Positions 19,003 to 29,811 are shown, numbered from the stretch's first letter. The stretch: 64,000 bases of DNA from Variovorax paradoxus (GCA_016806145.1 CP063166.1:3534001-3598000), one strand, 5' to 3'. Notes: generated by a model not told the origin, from the letters alone. A program made the numbers and translations.

Positions 19003-19052
19003 GGAGGGCGGCTTGATTAGACTGGCCGCCCCGACACGACCCGGAACCGTCC

Positions 19053-20567
19053 ATGGCCGACTCTCTTCTGATCGCCCGCCACGAGAGCGTGGAATGCGCC
19101 CTCCTCCCGGCCCTCGCCAACCGCCACGGCCTCATCACCGGCGCCACCGGCACCGGCAAGACGGTCACGCTGCAGACCATGGCCGAGAAGCTGTCGTCCA
19201 TCGGCGTGCCGGTGTTCATGGCTGACGTCAAGGGCGACCTGACCGGGATCAGCCAGCAAGGCGCCATCGGCGAGAAGATGGCCGCCACGCTCAAGGAGCG
19301 CGGCATCGAGCTGCCCGAGCCGCTGGGCTGCCCCGTCACGCTGTGGGACGTGTTCGGCGAGCAGGGCCACCCGGTGCGCGCCACCGTCTCCGACATGGGC
19401 CCGCTGTTGCTGGGCCGCATGCTCGACCTGAACGAAACCCAGGCCGGCGTGCTGAACCTGGTGTTCAAGATCGCCGACGACAACGGCCTGCTGCTGCTCG
19501 ACCTCAAGGACCTGCGCGCGATGCTGCAGCACGTGGGCGAGAACGCGAGCCAGTTCACCACCGCGTACGGCAACATCAGCGCCGCCAGCGTGGGCGCGAT
19601 CCAGCGCGGCCTGCTGCAGATCGAGACCCAGGGCGGCGACAAATTCTTCGGCGAACCGATGCTCAACATCGCCGACTTCATGCAGACCGTGGGCGGCAAG
19701 GGCGTGGTCAACATCCTCGCGGCCGACAAGCTCATGAACTCGCCGCGGCTGTACGCCACCTTCCTGCTGTGGATGCTGTCGGAGCTGTTCGAGCAGTTGC
19801 CCGAGATCGGCGACCCCGACCAGCCCAAGCTGGCCTTCTTCTTCGACGAGGCCCACCTGCTGTTCAACGAGGCGCCCAAGGCGCTGGTCGAGCGCATCGA
19901 GCTGGTGGTGCGGCTGGTGCGCTCCAAGGGCGTGGGCGTGTATTTCGTGACCCAGAACCCGCTCGACATTCCCGACTCGGTGCTGGCCCAGCTCGGCAAC
20001 CGCGTGCAGCATGCGCTGCGCGCCTTCACGCCGCGCGACCAGAAGGCGGTGAAGGCCACGGCCACCACGATGCGGCAGAAGCCCGGCCTCGACATCGAGA
20101 AGGCCATCACCGAGCTCGCGGTCGGCGAGGCGCTCGTGAGCTTCCTCGACGAGAAGGGCCGCCCGAGCGTGACCGAGCGCGTCTACGTGCTGCCGCCCGG
20201 CAGCCGGATCGGTCCGATCACGGCCGCTCAGCGCCAGGCGCTGCTGGCCGGTTCGCTGGTGGCGGGCGTCTACGAGAAGGCGGTCGATCGCGAATCGGCC
20301 TACGAGAAGCTCAAGGGCCGCGCCGAGACCGCGCCCGGCGCACCCGCCGCGGGCAAGGCAGCGCCCGGCAAGCCGGCCGAAGAGGGTTCGGGCGCCGGCG
20401 GCATGCTCAACGACCTGCTGTTCGGCCACACCGGCCCGCGCGGCGCCAAGCACGACGGCCTGGTGCAGACCATGGCCAAGTCGGCGGTGCGCACCATGGG
20501 CACCTCGGTCGGCAAGGAGATCCTGCGCGGCGTGCTCGGCGGCATCTTCGGCTCGAAGAAGCGCTGA
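19053..20567 (+). CDS. HerA-type helicase-like ATPase, DUF853 (YjgR family)
   Basis: The 504-residue protein belongs to the FtsK/HerA superfamily of hexameric ATPases; the closest named relative is E. coli YjgR. Walker A GATGTGKT is at residues 30-37, a [15 protein letters not shown] segment follows near 56-70, and Walker [13 protein letters not shown] is near 261-272. The [18 protein letters not shown] segment (about 310-327) matches the arginine-finger region. The C-terminal part is Pro/Ala/Gly rich (about 420-445) and ends with a basic GSKKR. The cellular role of YjgR is not established; relatives act on DNA ends. It is divergent from the polyene cluster and 20 bp upstream of the Crp-like gene. 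Confidence 0.92.
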   Translation: MADSLLIARHESVECALLPALANRHGLITGATGTGKTVTLQTMAEKLSSIGVPVFMADVKGDLTGISQQGAIGEKMAATLKERGIELPEPLGCPVTLWDVFGEQGHPVRATVSDMGPLLLGRMLDLNETQAGVLNLVFKIADDNGLLLLDLKDLRAMLQHVGENASQFTTAYGNISAASVGAIQRGLLQIETQGGDKFFGEPMLNIADFMQTVGGKGVVNILAADKLMNSPRLYATFLLWMLSELFEQLPEIGDPDQPKLAFFFDEAHLLFNEAPKALVERIELVVRLVRSKGVGVYFVTQNPLDIPDSVLAQLGNRVQHALRAFTPRDQKAVKATATTMRQKPGLDIEKAITELAVGEALVSFLDEKGRPSVTERVYVLPPGSRIGPITAAQRQALLAGSLVAGVYEKAVDRESAYEKLKGRAETAPGAPAAGKAAPGKPAEEGSGAGGMLNDLLFGHTGPRGAKHDGLVQTMAKSAVRTMGTSVGKEILRGVLGGIFGSKKR

Positions 20568-20587
20568 GCGGCGCGGCGACGGCCCCC

Positions 20588-21295
20588 ATGTCCTCGGGCA
20601 AGCCTCCGGCCAGGGACATCGCGGCGTTCTGGGAGCGCTGCATCTGGCCGCGCGTGCTCACTCAATGCGAACGCGAGACCGCCTACAAGGCGCTCTACAC
20701 GCGCGAGCACGGCCAGGGCGAATTCGTCTGCCAGCGCAACGAGATCGCCGACAGCTGGATCGGCGTGATCGAGGGCTTCCTGCGCGTGCAGGACACCTCG
20801 GCCGACGGCAAGCCCGTAATGTTCACGGGCGTGGCCGCGGGCGGCTGGATCGGCGAAGGCTCGCTGCTGAAGGTCGAGCAGCGCAAGTACGAGATCGCCG
20901 CCACCCGCCCCACCGTCACCCTGCACCTGCCGCGCGACACCTTCGCCTGGCTGCTCGACAGGAGCGTGCCGTTCAACCACTTCATGCTGTCGCATTTGAA
21001 CGAGCGGCTCAGCCAGTTCATCGCCACGGTCAAGTTCGACCGCCTGCTCGAGCCCACGGGCCGCGTCGCGCGCGGCATCGCGAGCCTGTTCCATCCGGTG
21101 CTCTATCCCAACACCGACGCCACCCTGCAGATCAGTCAGGAAGAAATCGGCTGGATGGTCGGCGTGTCGCGCCAGCGCGTGAACGTGGCGCTGCACGAAC
21201 TCGAGGCGGCGCAGCTCATCAAGACCGGTTACGGCTACATCAACGTGCTCGACCGGCAGCGGCTGTCGCGCTATCCGAACAACCAGCCCGGCTGA
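20588..21295 (+). CDS. Crp/Fnr-family transcriptional regulator
   Basis: The 235-residue protein has a cyclic-nucleotide-binding fold (residues about 30-140; GVAAGGWIGEGSLL is its small helix segment), a dimerisation helix, and a C-terminal winged helix (QISQEEIGWMVGVSRQRVN, about 178-196). There is no cysteine cluster for an iron-sulfur centre of the Fnr type and no clear RxS pair for cAMP, so the effector is unknown. It lies 20 bp after the YjgR-like gene on the same strand and may be co-transcribed with it. Its targets cannot be told from the sequence. Confidence 0.9.
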   Translation: MSSGKPPARDIAAFWERCIWPRVLTQCERETAYKALYTREHGQGEFVCQRNEIADSWIGVIEGFLRVQDTSADGKPVMFTGVAAGGWIGEGSLLKVEQRKYEIAATRPTVTLHLPRDTFAWLLDRSVPFNHFMLSHLNERLSQFIATVKFDRLLEPTGRVARGIASLFHPVLYPNTDATLQISQEEIGWMVGVSRQRVNVALHELEAAQLIKTGYGYINVLDRQRLSRYPNNQPG

Positions 21296-21332
21296 AACAC
21301 CCGCGCGGCGGGCGCTTCGCTCGTTCGCTGCC

Positions 21333-23681
21333 TCAGAGCGGCGTCGACACCGGCGCGGCCGGCAGGTCCTGCCCGCCCGGGCCGCCGCGGAAGGTGGTCG
21401 GCGTCCACGGCACCTGCCCCACGCCCGGCTTGCTCCAGTCGCACACGCCATCGGGGAAGGTCGCCTGCAGCCGCACCTGCTGGCCGCCCGTGAAGACCGC
21501 GCCGGCGTAGTCGGCCGAGGCGAAGTCGATCGGCTTGAGCTGGCACTTGAACACGTCTTCCGAGAGCGGTCCGCCCGACACGATGCGCACCGATTCGTAG
21601 GGCTTGACCGGGCAGGCGGCGCTGCCGAAGCCGATGTCGACCAGCTCGGCAGTGGTCATGCCCGCGGTCGCAATGCACTGGTCGACCGCGTCCGAGGGCT
21701 TGTTCTTCACGACCTTCCTCTCCTTCGTGTCGGCGGACCTGTCGGCCTCCATGGCGCCGAGCCAGCGGTCCATCATCAGGAAGGCCTGCCGGGTCAGCGC
21801 GACGCCGGTGCCGGCGTTGCTCGCCAGCACCACGTGGTTGTCGTGCCCGCCGTTGCCCGCGTCCAGGCGCGCGCGCTGCTGGTAGGTGCGCCAGGCCATG
21901 TGGATGTCGGCGCCGAGCTCGGGCCGCAGGTCGATGACCGGCACCTTCGCGAGGTTCTTCGCGTAGCTGACGAGGCCGCTGCGGTAGAGCGCGGTCATCG
22001 CGCTGGCCTGCATCCGCGCACGCGCCGCGGGAATGACGGCCTTGTCGCCCGACCAGATCATGTCGGCGTCCCAGCTGCCGATGCCTTCGTTGAGCGCGAC
22101 GAACTGCTCGGGCGTGATGGCGCCGGAGCGCAGGGCCTTGAGCCCGTACTGCACGCCCGCGTTGTCGTAGGGCAGGTTCGGCACGGTGTTGCCGTTGAGC
22201 TCGGTGGTGCCGAGGATCGCGGTCATCACGTCATGGATCGTGCAGCGCACGCCGTTGGGCCGCAGCGCCGGGTCGTACACCAGCGCCGCCGGAAAGCCGA
22301 GTCCGCAGTTGGTGGCCTGCACCGGGTTCTGCGGCGCGAGGAAGGAATAGACCCAGTTGGTGCAGTAGTCGGCCGTCGGATGGCCTTCGATGGCCGCGCG
22401 TGCCGCCGGCGACAGGCCCGCGCCCGGGCCGGTACCGTAGTAGCGCCAGAGGTTGCCGCAGTCGCGCGTCTCGATCCAGGTCGTCACCGCGTCGGGGTAG
22501 CTGTAGCCGGTCTGCAGGCCGTCGAGCAGGCCGGGCATCACCGAGGCCGGCACGGTCTGCATCATCGAGCCGCCCGAGCCGCCGTCGGACATGGTGTAGC
22601 GGATCTCGCCGTAGGTATCGATGATGTGCTCCTTGACCATCATGATGTTCTCGGTCGCGAGGAACTCGTTGTTGTTGTCGTTGTGGTTGGTGAGCTGCGA
22701 GTTGACCGTCATGAAGCCGGCGCGCAGCGCGTTGTCGTCGAACAGCGCCGTGCCCGGGTTCTGCTGGAAGCGGTTGCCCGAGGCCGAGGCGCCCATCTTC
22801 CAGAGCACCTTGCCGTTCCAGCCCTTCTGCGGCTCCCACGGCGTCCACGGCCTGGCGGGATCGAAGTACACCGCCACCTGGTATTCGCCGCGGCCCATCG
22901 TGCCCAGCTCCACGCGCAGCAGCGCCTTCACGGTGTCGCCGCGGTCGGTCGTGAAGTTCGCGATCTCGGCGTCCTTCGGCCGCTTGGCCGGGTCGTACTG
23001 CAGGAAGCAGGCGTAGGGACCGAAGGGCTGCTGGCCGCAATCGGTGCCCTCCTTTGCCTTCGGCTGGTAGTAGTAGGTGTAGACGGTGGGCGCGTTGCAG
23101 TCGGCGTCGACCGGGTCGGCGTCGAGCCCGCTCACCAGCGTGGTCGCGGTGGCCGAGAGCCCGGTGCCGGGCACCGTCACCGTCGCGACCGAACCGGCCT
23201 TCGTGGCGCAGATCCACGGCTGCACCGGCGTGCCCGCGAAGATGTTGCCGCCGCGCGCGAAGTTCTCGATCGCGAGCTTGGCGCCCGTCCGGGTCGACTT
23301 GAGCGTGGCGGTGAGCGTGTTGCTGCCCACGCGCAGCCCGGTCACGGTGCCGAGCACGCGGCCGTTGGCGCGCAGCGCGAAGGCGGAGGAGACGTCCTTG
23401 CCGTCGAGGTCCACCGCGAGGTCGAGTGCACTCTTGCCCTCGGGCAACACGATCTCGACGTAGGCATCGCCGTCGCTGATCATGTCGGCGCGGTTCGACA
23501 GCGTCCTGATCTTGAGTTCGCCCGTCGCCGCCGAAGGTGGCGGTGGCGATTCCGGCTGCGAGCCGGAGGGCGGAAGAATCGGCAGTGCCACGCCGCCGCC
23601 GCCGCTGCCGCCGCAGCTCGCGAGGGTGACGACCGCGCACAGGCCCAGGACCCGCAGTCCCGTTCTGAGGATGTCTCGCAT
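21333..23681 (-). CDS. DUF6351-family exported lipoprotein, hydrolase-like
   Basis: The 782-residue protein has a lipoprotein signal with lipobox LASC and the lipidated cysteine at residue 23, followed by a glycine/proline spacer (about 24-52). The N-terminal 150 residues look like a beta-sandwich domain (GDAYVEIVLPEGKSALD and GSNTLTATLKST). The rest is large, Trp/Tyr/Asn rich and contains GGSGGSMM, which resembles the nucleophile elbow of alpha/beta hydrolases, and a late HMAWRTYQQRARLD. I assign it to DUF6351, found in Variovorax-like genomes, from memory of the family. A polymer-degrading or esterase role is possible but unproven. AGGAG precedes the ATG. It lies downstream of nrsF on the same strand, but a 133-bp gap suggests its own promoter. 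Confidence 0.75.
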   Translation of the reverse strand: MRDILRTGLRVLGLCAVVTLASCGGSGGGGVALPILPPSGSQPESPPPPSAATGELKIRTLSNRADMISDGDAYVEIVLPEGKSALDLAVDLDGKDVSSAFALRANGRVLGTVTGLRVGSNTLTATLKSTRTGAKLAIENFARGGNIFAGTPVQPWICATKAGSVATVTVPGTGLSATATTLVSGLDADPVDADCNAPTVYTYYYQPKAKEGTDCGQQPFGPYACFLQYDPAKRPKDAEIANFTTDRGDTVKALLRVELGTMGRGEYQVAVYFDPARPWTPWEPQKGWNGKVLWKMGASASGNRFQQNPGTALFDDNALRAGFMTVNSQLTNHNDNNNEFLATENIMMVKEHIIDTYGEIRYTMSDGGSGGSMMQTVPASVMPGLLDGLQTGYSYPDAVTTWIETRDCGNLWRYYGTGPGAGLSPAARAAIEGHPTADYCTNWVYSFLAPQNPVQATNCGLGFPAALVYDPALRPNGVRCTIHDVMTAILGTTELNGNTVPNLPYDNAGVQYGLKALRSGAITPEQFVALNEGIGSWDADMIWSGDKAVIPAARARMQASAMTALYRSGLVSYAKNLAKVPVIDLRPELGADIHMAWRTYQQRARLDAGNGGHDNHVVLASNAGTGVALTRQAFLMMDRWLGAMEADRSADTKERKVVKNKPSDAVDQCIATAGMTTAELVDIGFGSAACPVKPYESVRIVSGGPLSEDVFKCQLKPIDFASADYAGAVFTGGQQVRLQATFPDGVCDWSKPGVGQVPWTPTTFRGGPGGQDLPAAPVSTPL

Positions 23682-23814
23682 CGATGTCTCCTGTTGTTGT
23701 GAGAGAAACGCGACGCGATTGCAATCCTTTCGCTCTTTTCGAACTGTTCAGCGAACGACATTTCGCCGCGGGACAGGGTTTGTCCCAGTGCGGCGTACGA
23801 GCGCTCGCAGGCCC

Positions 23815-24456
23815 CTACCAGCGCAGCAGCCGCGGCCCGAGCAAGGCGCCCACCAGCACCGGCACCGCGATCCCGCTCACGTACCAGACCGCGAGGAACG
23901 GCGCCGTGAGCTCCATGCAGTGCAGCGCATAGACGGCCGCGCCCACGCCACCGGCGAGCGCGCCGGCCGCCGCGCCCGCGAGCGCGGGGCGGGTCGGCGC
24001 GAGGCTGCGCAGCGCGGCCATGGCGCCGACGAACACCGGCAGCGCCATCACCGCGATGCTCAGGGCGCAGATGCGCCACGACTGGCCCATCAACGAGGGC
24101 ATGCGCCCTTCCATCGGCGTGTCGAACCAGGCCACCACGGCCAGCGCCCAGACCGCCAGCACCGGCAGCACGGCACCGATCCAGGCCCGGCGCACCGGCA
24201 CGCCCGGCCGCGCGAGCCGCTGCACCATCACGAAGGCGGCGCCCGCGATCGCCAGCGGGAACAGCAGCTTGACCCAGAACATCGGCCAGAACAGGGCCTG
24301 CAGCAGGTCGCGCCGCGGCCCGTATTCGACCAGCAGGATCGCGAGCGACAGCGGCGCGCCGATGGCCAGCGCCAGCCCCAAGCGCCGGCTCGCCGCCTGG
24401 CGCGGCACGGCCACCGGCCCGGCGGCGAGCATGGCGACCAGATCGTCGGTCTTCAT
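23815..24456 (-). CDS. NrsF-like membrane anti-sigma factor (DUF1109)
   Basis: The 213-residue inner-membrane protein has six hydrophobic segments (about 27-43, 58-78, 92-110, 128-150, 158-176, 186-207) and a short cytoplasmic N-terminus beginning [10 protein letters not shown], as in the DUF1109/NrsF family. These proteins hold a SigF-type sigma factor at the membrane. Only two cysteines occur, at residues 130 and 180, almost the same places as the two cysteines reported to be needed for metal-dependent release in Caulobacter NrsF. Its ATG overlaps the sigma-factor stop by 4 bp, the standard gene pair. Confidence 0.9.
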   Translation of the reverse strand: MKTDDLVAMLAAGPVAVPRQAASRRLGLALAIGAPLSLAILLVEYGPRRDLLQALFWPMFWVKLLFPLAIAGAAFVMVQRLARPGVPVRRAWIGAVLPVLAVWALAVVAWFDTPMEGRMPSLMGQSWRICALSIAVMALPVFVGAMAALRSLAPTRPALAGAAAGALAGGVGAAVYALHCMELTAPFLAVWYVSGIAVPVLVGALLGPRLLRW

Positions 24457-25004
24457 GCGGCGCTCCCGAAGCGCGCGGCCAATGCCTTGAGCCCGCGGTG
24501 GATGCCCACCTTGACCGCCGACTCGGACATGCCCGTGAGGCTGGCGGTCTCGGCCACCGACAGGCCCTCGATCTTCACGTGCACGATCGGCAGGCGCTGG
24601 CGCTCGGGCAGGGTCTCGAGCAGGCCGCCGAGATCGCGGCGCGCGTCGCTGGCCTCGATGTCGGAGGCCGCGAACAGGCCCTGTTCATCGTCGATCGGGT
24701 CCTGCAGCGCCTCGCGCGAGGACTTGGCGCGCAGCAGGTCGATCATCTTGTAGCGCGCGATCGCATGCACCCAGGCCGTCAGCGGCTGGTCGCTCTGGTA
24801 GGTATGGCGCTGGTTGTGCATGGCGAGCAGGCATTCCTGGACGAGGTCTTCCACATCATCGGGCCAGCCGAACAGCCGCCGGCCCAGGAAAGCGCGCAGG
24901 TGCGCGCTGAGTCGCTGCAGGAAGTCGCGGTACGCCTTCGCGTCGCCGTCGAGGCCGCGAAGGAAGAGGCTGCGCAGCGCCGCCTCGGCGTCGCTCGTTT
25001 GCAT
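24453..25004 (-). CDS. SigF-type ECF sigma factor
   Basis: The 183-residue sigma factor directs RNA polymerase to a small stress regulon. Region 2 lies at residues about 20-90 ([18 protein letters not shown] and [16 protein letters not shown]), and region 4 at about 120-175 ([18 protein letters not shown], then [19 protein letters not shown] as the HTH). The start is placed at ATG 25004, not at the earlier ATG at 25031, because a SigF-type promoter (25022-25047) overlaps the upstream start and an AAGG ribosome site lies just before 25004. It is co-transcribed with nrsF through a 4-bp overlap. The regulon is probably small and autoregulated. Confidence 0.92.
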   Translation of the reverse strand: MQTSDAEAALRSLFLRGLDGDAKAYRDFLQRLSAHLRAFLGRRLFGWPDDVEDLVQECLLAMHNQRHTYQSDQPLTAWVHAIARYKMIDLLRAKSSREALQDPIDDEQGLFAASDIEASDARRDLGGLLETLPERQRLPIVHVKIEGLSVAETASLTGMSESAVKVGIHRGLKALAARFGSAA

Positions 25005-25021
25005 CCTGCTGCCTTCGTTGT

Positions 25022-25047
25022 TTCGTGCCATCGGACCGGCTGGTTAC
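25022..25047 (-). promoter_or_regulatory. SigF-type autoregulatory promoter GTAACC-N16-CGAA
   Basis: Read on the minus strand, GTAACC (25047-25042) is followed by exactly 16 bases and then CGAA (25025-25022). This is the -35/-10 pattern that I recall for the Caulobacter SigF/NrsF system. It lies 18 bp upstream of the chosen sigma-factor ATG, so the transcript would have a leader of about 10-15 nt. Neither flanking plus-strand gene has the same pattern. Confidence 0.7.
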
Positions 25048-25172
25048 AGCCTCGTCGAAAAAGTTCCGACGGATTGTGCCGCGCCGCCGCAAGGGCCCGC
25101 GCGGCCGCGGGCCTTGGCCCTGCCCCGGCGCTCGCTGGACTAAGCTGTTCGCCACCCCCTCAAGGAGCGCCC

Positions 25173-25625
25173 ATGTCGTCCGGCATCGCCCCGGTGTTCA
25201 AAGGACTCGTCTCGCATCCGTGGGCCTACCCGGCACTGGAGGCGGTGCACATCGTCGGCATCGCGATGCTGTTCGGCGGCCTGCTGGTGTTCGAGCTGCG
25301 CGCGCTGGGCCTGGGCCGCGACCTGCCCGCGGCCCGGCTCGCGCGCCTCACGCTGACGCCCGCGCTGGCGGGCTTCGGCCTGTGCGCCGCCACCGGCCTG
25401 GCCATGTTCGCGGGCCAGCCCGGCGAGCTGCTGGCCAACCCGGCCTTCCGCATCAAGCTGCTGCTGATCGCGCTGGCCGGCGCGAACGCGGCGCTGTTCC
25501 ATGCGCGCGGCGGCTCCGCGCTGCTCGACGGGCCCGCCGCAAAGACCGGACGGCTGCAGTGCCTGTTGTCGCTGGCCTTCTGGCTCGCTGTCATCATCTG
25601 CGGGCGCTGGATCGCCTATGCCTGA
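25173..25625 (+). CDS. Small integral membrane protein, DUF6644/DUF2214-like
   Basis: The 150-residue protein has four predicted transmembrane helices (about 21-42, 57-75, 90-104, 130-147) with conserved-looking WAYPALEAVHIVGIAMLFGG at the start of helix 1; the His in it may bind a metal or haem. It matches small membrane proteins of the DUF6644/DUF2214 kind, of unknown function. AAGGAGC lies just upstream of the ATG. It is divergent from the sigma factor and 43 bp upstream of a DUF6152-like gene, with which it is probably co-transcribed. Confidence 0.78.
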   Translation: MSSGIAPVFKGLVSHPWAYPALEAVHIVGIAMLFGGLLVFELRALGLGRDLPAARLARLTLTPALAGFGLCAATGLAMFAGQPGELLANPAFRIKLLLIALAGANAALFHARGGSALLDGPAAKTGRLQCLLSLAFWLAVIICGRWIAYA

Positions 25626-25668
25626 GCGGGCCCCGGCCCGCTCCCACCCTTCCTCCGAGGAGACCGCC

Positions 25669-26151
25669 ATGCCGCTGCCAAGACGCGCCTTCGTCGCCAC
25701 TTCGCTGGGCCTCGGCCTGGGCCTCGCGCTGCCGACGCGCGCGCACCATGGCTGGAGCAGCTTCGACCAGGAGCGCCCGCTCTACCTCGAGGGCCGCGCC
25801 ACCCGCGTGATGTGGCGCAACCCGCATGGCGAGCTCGAACTCGAGCTGCCCGAGAAACCCGCGCTGCCGGCCGACCTGAAGCAGCGCGCGCTGCCGAAGC
25901 AAAGCGCCTCGGTCGACGGCCCTGCGCTGCTCGCCAGGGCTCAGTTGCCGACGCGGCGCGACCGCAAGTGGCTGGTCGAGCTCGCGCCGCTCACGCGGCT
26001 GTCGGCCTGGGGCGTGGAAGAGATCAAGACCGGCACGCAGCTCGGCGTGCTGGGCTTCACCTTCACCGGCGAGAAAGGCGATGCGGTGCTGCGCGCCGAG
26101 TACCTGTTCGTCGACGGCAAGGTCTACGGGCTGCGCTCCTCGCCGGCCTGA
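25669..26151 (+). CDS. Tat-exported DUF6152-like periplasmic protein
   Basis: The 160-residue protein begins with a twin-arginine-like signal (LPRRAFVATSLGLG) and a probable cleavage after TRA. The mature protein starts HHGWSSFD and continues with VMWRNPHGELELELPE, motifs of the DUF6152 family, whose function is not known. The second half (GVEEIKTGTQLGVLGFTF, LRAEYLFVDGKVYGLRS) looks like a small beta barrel. GAGGAGACC precedes the ATG. It follows the small membrane protein closely, and such pairs may form one envelope unit, perhaps binding a metal through the HH motif; that is inference. Confidence 0.8.
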   Translation: MPLPRRAFVATSLGLGLGLALPTRAHHGWSSFDQERPLYLEGRATRVMWRNPHGELELELPEKPALPADLKQRALPKQSASVDGPALLARAQLPTRRDRKWLVELAPLTRLSAWGVEEIKTGTQLGVLGFTFTGEKGDAVLRAEYLFVDGKVYGLRSSPA

Positions 26152-26221
26152 GCTTCCTTCCGCGTTTCCTCTCGCGCCCTCCGCCGCGTCGCGCACGCGG
26201 CGTTGTCCGTCGTTCCCCGGC

Positions 26222-26250
26222 TTGCAAGCCATGCGGTCGATCGGTACATT
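26222..26250 (+). promoter_or_regulatory. Possible sigma-70 promoter of the URC operon
   Basis: A -35-like TTGCAA (26222-26227) is separated by 17 bases from a -10-like TACATT (26245-26250), 20 bp upstream of the URC1 ATG. GAGGG at about 26260 serves as ribosome site. The match to consensus is moderate (4 of 6 in each hexamer), so this is a candidate only. The rest of the 119-bp gap shows no repeat or hairpin of note. Confidence 0.4.
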
Positions 26251-26270
26251 GCATTTTTTGAGGGCCATTC

Positions 26271-27619
<1,349 letters not shown>

Positions 27620-27623
<4 letters not shown>

Positions 27624-29029
27624 CGAGCAGCAACAACAATTTTCGCGACCACCTTCCCGTCGACGGCTCGGGCAGCCTGCGGCCCGGCGACGAGGGCCGG
27701 GTCGACCCCGCGATCGAGTTCGCGGTCGATGCCGGCCATGCCGCGGGCGCCGCGCGCCTGCTGCGCAGCACCGCCGAAGTGCGCCGTCGCGCCGCGGGCC
27801 TGCTGGCGCGCGCGCGCAACGGCGAATCGCGCTGGTTCCGCATCGGCGACGACAACGCGCTCGAGGATGCCGCGCGCACCGTGGCCGAGGTCACGCGCGA
27901 GCGCTATCCCTGGGACACCATCCCGTACCACAGCCGCTGGCGCCACTTCGAGGCTGGCGGCATCGACCGCCGGGCCCAGCTCGACGAGCTGCTCGGCGAG
28001 GCCGACGCACGCCAGCGCGCGCGCGCCCACATCGACCTGGTGCTGGTCAGCGTGCTGCTCGACGCCGGCGCCGGCCCCGACTGGCACTACACCGAACCGG
28101 CCAGCGGCGAGCGCTTCACGCGTTCCGAGGGCCTGGGCGTGGCGAGCTTCCATGCCTTCACCAGCGGCCTGTTCTCCTCCGACCCCGAGCGCCCGCTGCA
28201 GGCCGATGCCGCCGGGCTGCGCGGCCTGGTCACCGACCGGCTCGGCGCCGCCTTCCAGGTCAGCGAGGTCAATCCGCTGGTCGGCCTCGCGGGCCGCGCC
28301 ACGCTGCTGCGCCGGCTCGGCGAGGCGCTGGCCGAGCAGCCCGAGGTGTTCGGCGAGGACGGCCGGCCCGGCAACCTGTTCGACGCGCTGGTCGGCCCCT
28401 TCGGCCCGGCCGCGCCGCCCACCGCCGAGATCGGCGCGCACGCGATCCTGTCGCTGCTGCTCGACTCGCTCTCGCGCATCTGGCCCTCGGCCAATGCGGT
28501 CGACAGCATCGCGGCCGATGGCAGCGACAACCTCGGCGGCATCGGGTCGGGCGATCCCGCGCTGGCGCTCGGCGACTGCTGGCGCCACAGCGCGGTGCCG
28601 GGCCCGGGCCTGACCAACGGCTGGATGCCCTTCCACAAGCTCTCGCAGTGGCTGACCTATTCGCTGCTCGAACCCTTCGAGTGGGCCGGCGTGAAGGTGC
28701 GCCACCTCGAGGCCCTGACCGCGCTGCCCGAGTACCGCAACGGCGGCCTGCTGATCGACAGCGGCGTGATCGTGCCCAAGGACGCCGCGCTGCTCGAGCG
28801 GCGCTGGAAGGCCGGCGACGAGTTCATCGTCGAATGGCGCGCGCTCACCGTGGCCCTGCTCGACGAACTGGCGCCGCGCGTGCGCAAGGTGCTGGGCCGC
28901 AGCGAGGAACAGCTGCCGCTGGCCTGCGTGCTCGAGGGCGGCACCTGGGCCGCAGGCCGGGCACTGGCACAGCGCTTGCGTGACGGTGCACCACCGCTGC
29001 AGATCGAGAGCGACGGCACGGTCTTCTAG
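27620..29029 (+). CDS. DUF1688 protein URC4, uracil catabolism
   Basis: The 469-residue protein belongs to DUF1688, the URC4 component of the URC uracil degradation pathway. Visible family motifs are RRAAGLLARARNGESRWF near the N-terminus, RYPWDTIPYHSRWRHFEAGG, and DWHYTEPASGERFTRSEGLGV followed by ASFHAFTSGLFS. No cofactor-binding loop or transmembrane segment is apparent, and its precise chemical step is not settled. The ATG is inside the last codons of URC1 (4-bp overlap) and it is followed after 57 bp by upp. No disruption is visible. Confidence 0.88.
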
Positions 29030-29086
29030 GTCCCAGTCTCTTAGACTTCCGGGTTTCGCCAACGCAGAACGAATCGAAGAATTCCA

Positions 29087-29716
29087 ATGAGCAACGTCCA
29101 CCTCCTCGACCACCCCCTCGTCCAGCACAAGCTCACGCTGATGCGCCGCAAGGACGCGTCCACCAACAGCTTCCGCCGGCTCCTCAACGAGATCAGCATG
29201 CTCATGGCCTACGAGGTCACGCGCGACATGCCGATGCAGGACGTCGAGGTCGAGACGCCGCTCGAGACCATGCAGGCCAAGGTCATCGACGGCAAGAAGC
29301 TGGTGCTGGTGTCGATCCTGCGCGCCGGCACCGGCATCCTGGACGGCATGCTCACCGTGGTGCCCGGCGCGCGTGTCGGCCACATCGGCCTGTACCGCGA
29401 CCCGAAGACGCTGACCGCGGTCGAGTACTACTTCAAGATGCCCGGCGAGATGGACAGCCGCGACGTGATCGTGGTCGACCCGATGCTGGCCACCGGCAAC
29501 TCGGCGGTGGCCGCGGTCGAGCGGCTCAAGGAACTCAATCCCAAGTCGATCAAGTTCGTCTGCCTGCTGACCTGCCCCGAGGGCGTGGCGACCATGCAGA
29601 AGGCGCACCCCGACGTGCCGATCTACACCGCCGCGATCGACCGCGAACTGAACGACCACGGCTACATCCTGCCGGGCCTCGGCGACGCCGGCGACCGCAT
29701 CTTCGGCACGAAATAA
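29087..29716 (+). CDS. upp: Uracil phosphoribosyltransferase
   Basis: Upp joins uracil and PRPP to give UMP and pyrophosphate. The 209-residue length equals the E. coli enzyme. The PRPP-binding loop [12 protein letters not shown] lies near residues 127-138 (the common form has GGS in place of GNS), and the C-terminal uracil-binding [18 protein letters not shown] is intact. In the URC pathway uracil is first converted to a ribosylated nucleotide, so this upp (the URC6 equivalent) fits with URC1 and URC4 just upstream. The ribosome site is weak (GAAGAA). It is followed by a hairpin-rich element at 29722-29811. Confidence 0.96.
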   Translation: MSNVHLLDHPLVQHKLTLMRRKDASTNSFRRLLNEISMLMAYEVTRDMPMQDVEVETPLETMQAKVIDGKKLVLVSILRAGTGILDGMLTVVPGARVGHIGLYRDPKTLTAVEYYFKMPGEMDSRDVIVVDPMLATGNSAVAAVERLKELNPKSIKFVCLLTCPEGVATMQKAHPDVPIYTAAIDRELNDHGYILPGLGDAGDRIFGTK

Positions 29717-29721
29717 GGCTC

Positions 29722-29811
29722 GCCCCCAGGCTGCGCGGCGCTTCGCGCCTCTGTGCCAACCCCCTACCGGGGGCAACACCAGCGGCCCGGCAAAGCCGGT
29801 TCCGCGGTGTT
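29722..29811. repeat. Hairpin-rich extragenic element of a Comamonadaceae repeat type
   Basis: Immediately after upp lies a structured non-coding stretch. CCCCC (29760-29764), TACC and GGGGG (29769-29773) form one hairpin. AACACC at 29775-29780 pairs with GGTGTT at 29806-29811, enclosing GCGG/CCGC and CCGGC-AAA-GCCGG pairs in a longer hairpin. I recognise this wording (a polished CCCCC-TACC-GGGGG followed by CAACACCAGCGG) from intergenic repeats in Variovorax and Acidovorax genomes, though only one copy is in this window. It may act as a transcription attenuator or RNA-stabilising element between upp and the transporter genes. Confidence 0.6.

Noticed and set aside
25005..25031. Sigma-factor start at ATG 25031
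   Set aside because: This ATG lies inside the SigF-type promoter 25022-25047, so it is probably not transcribed by it; ATG 25004 has a better ribosome site.
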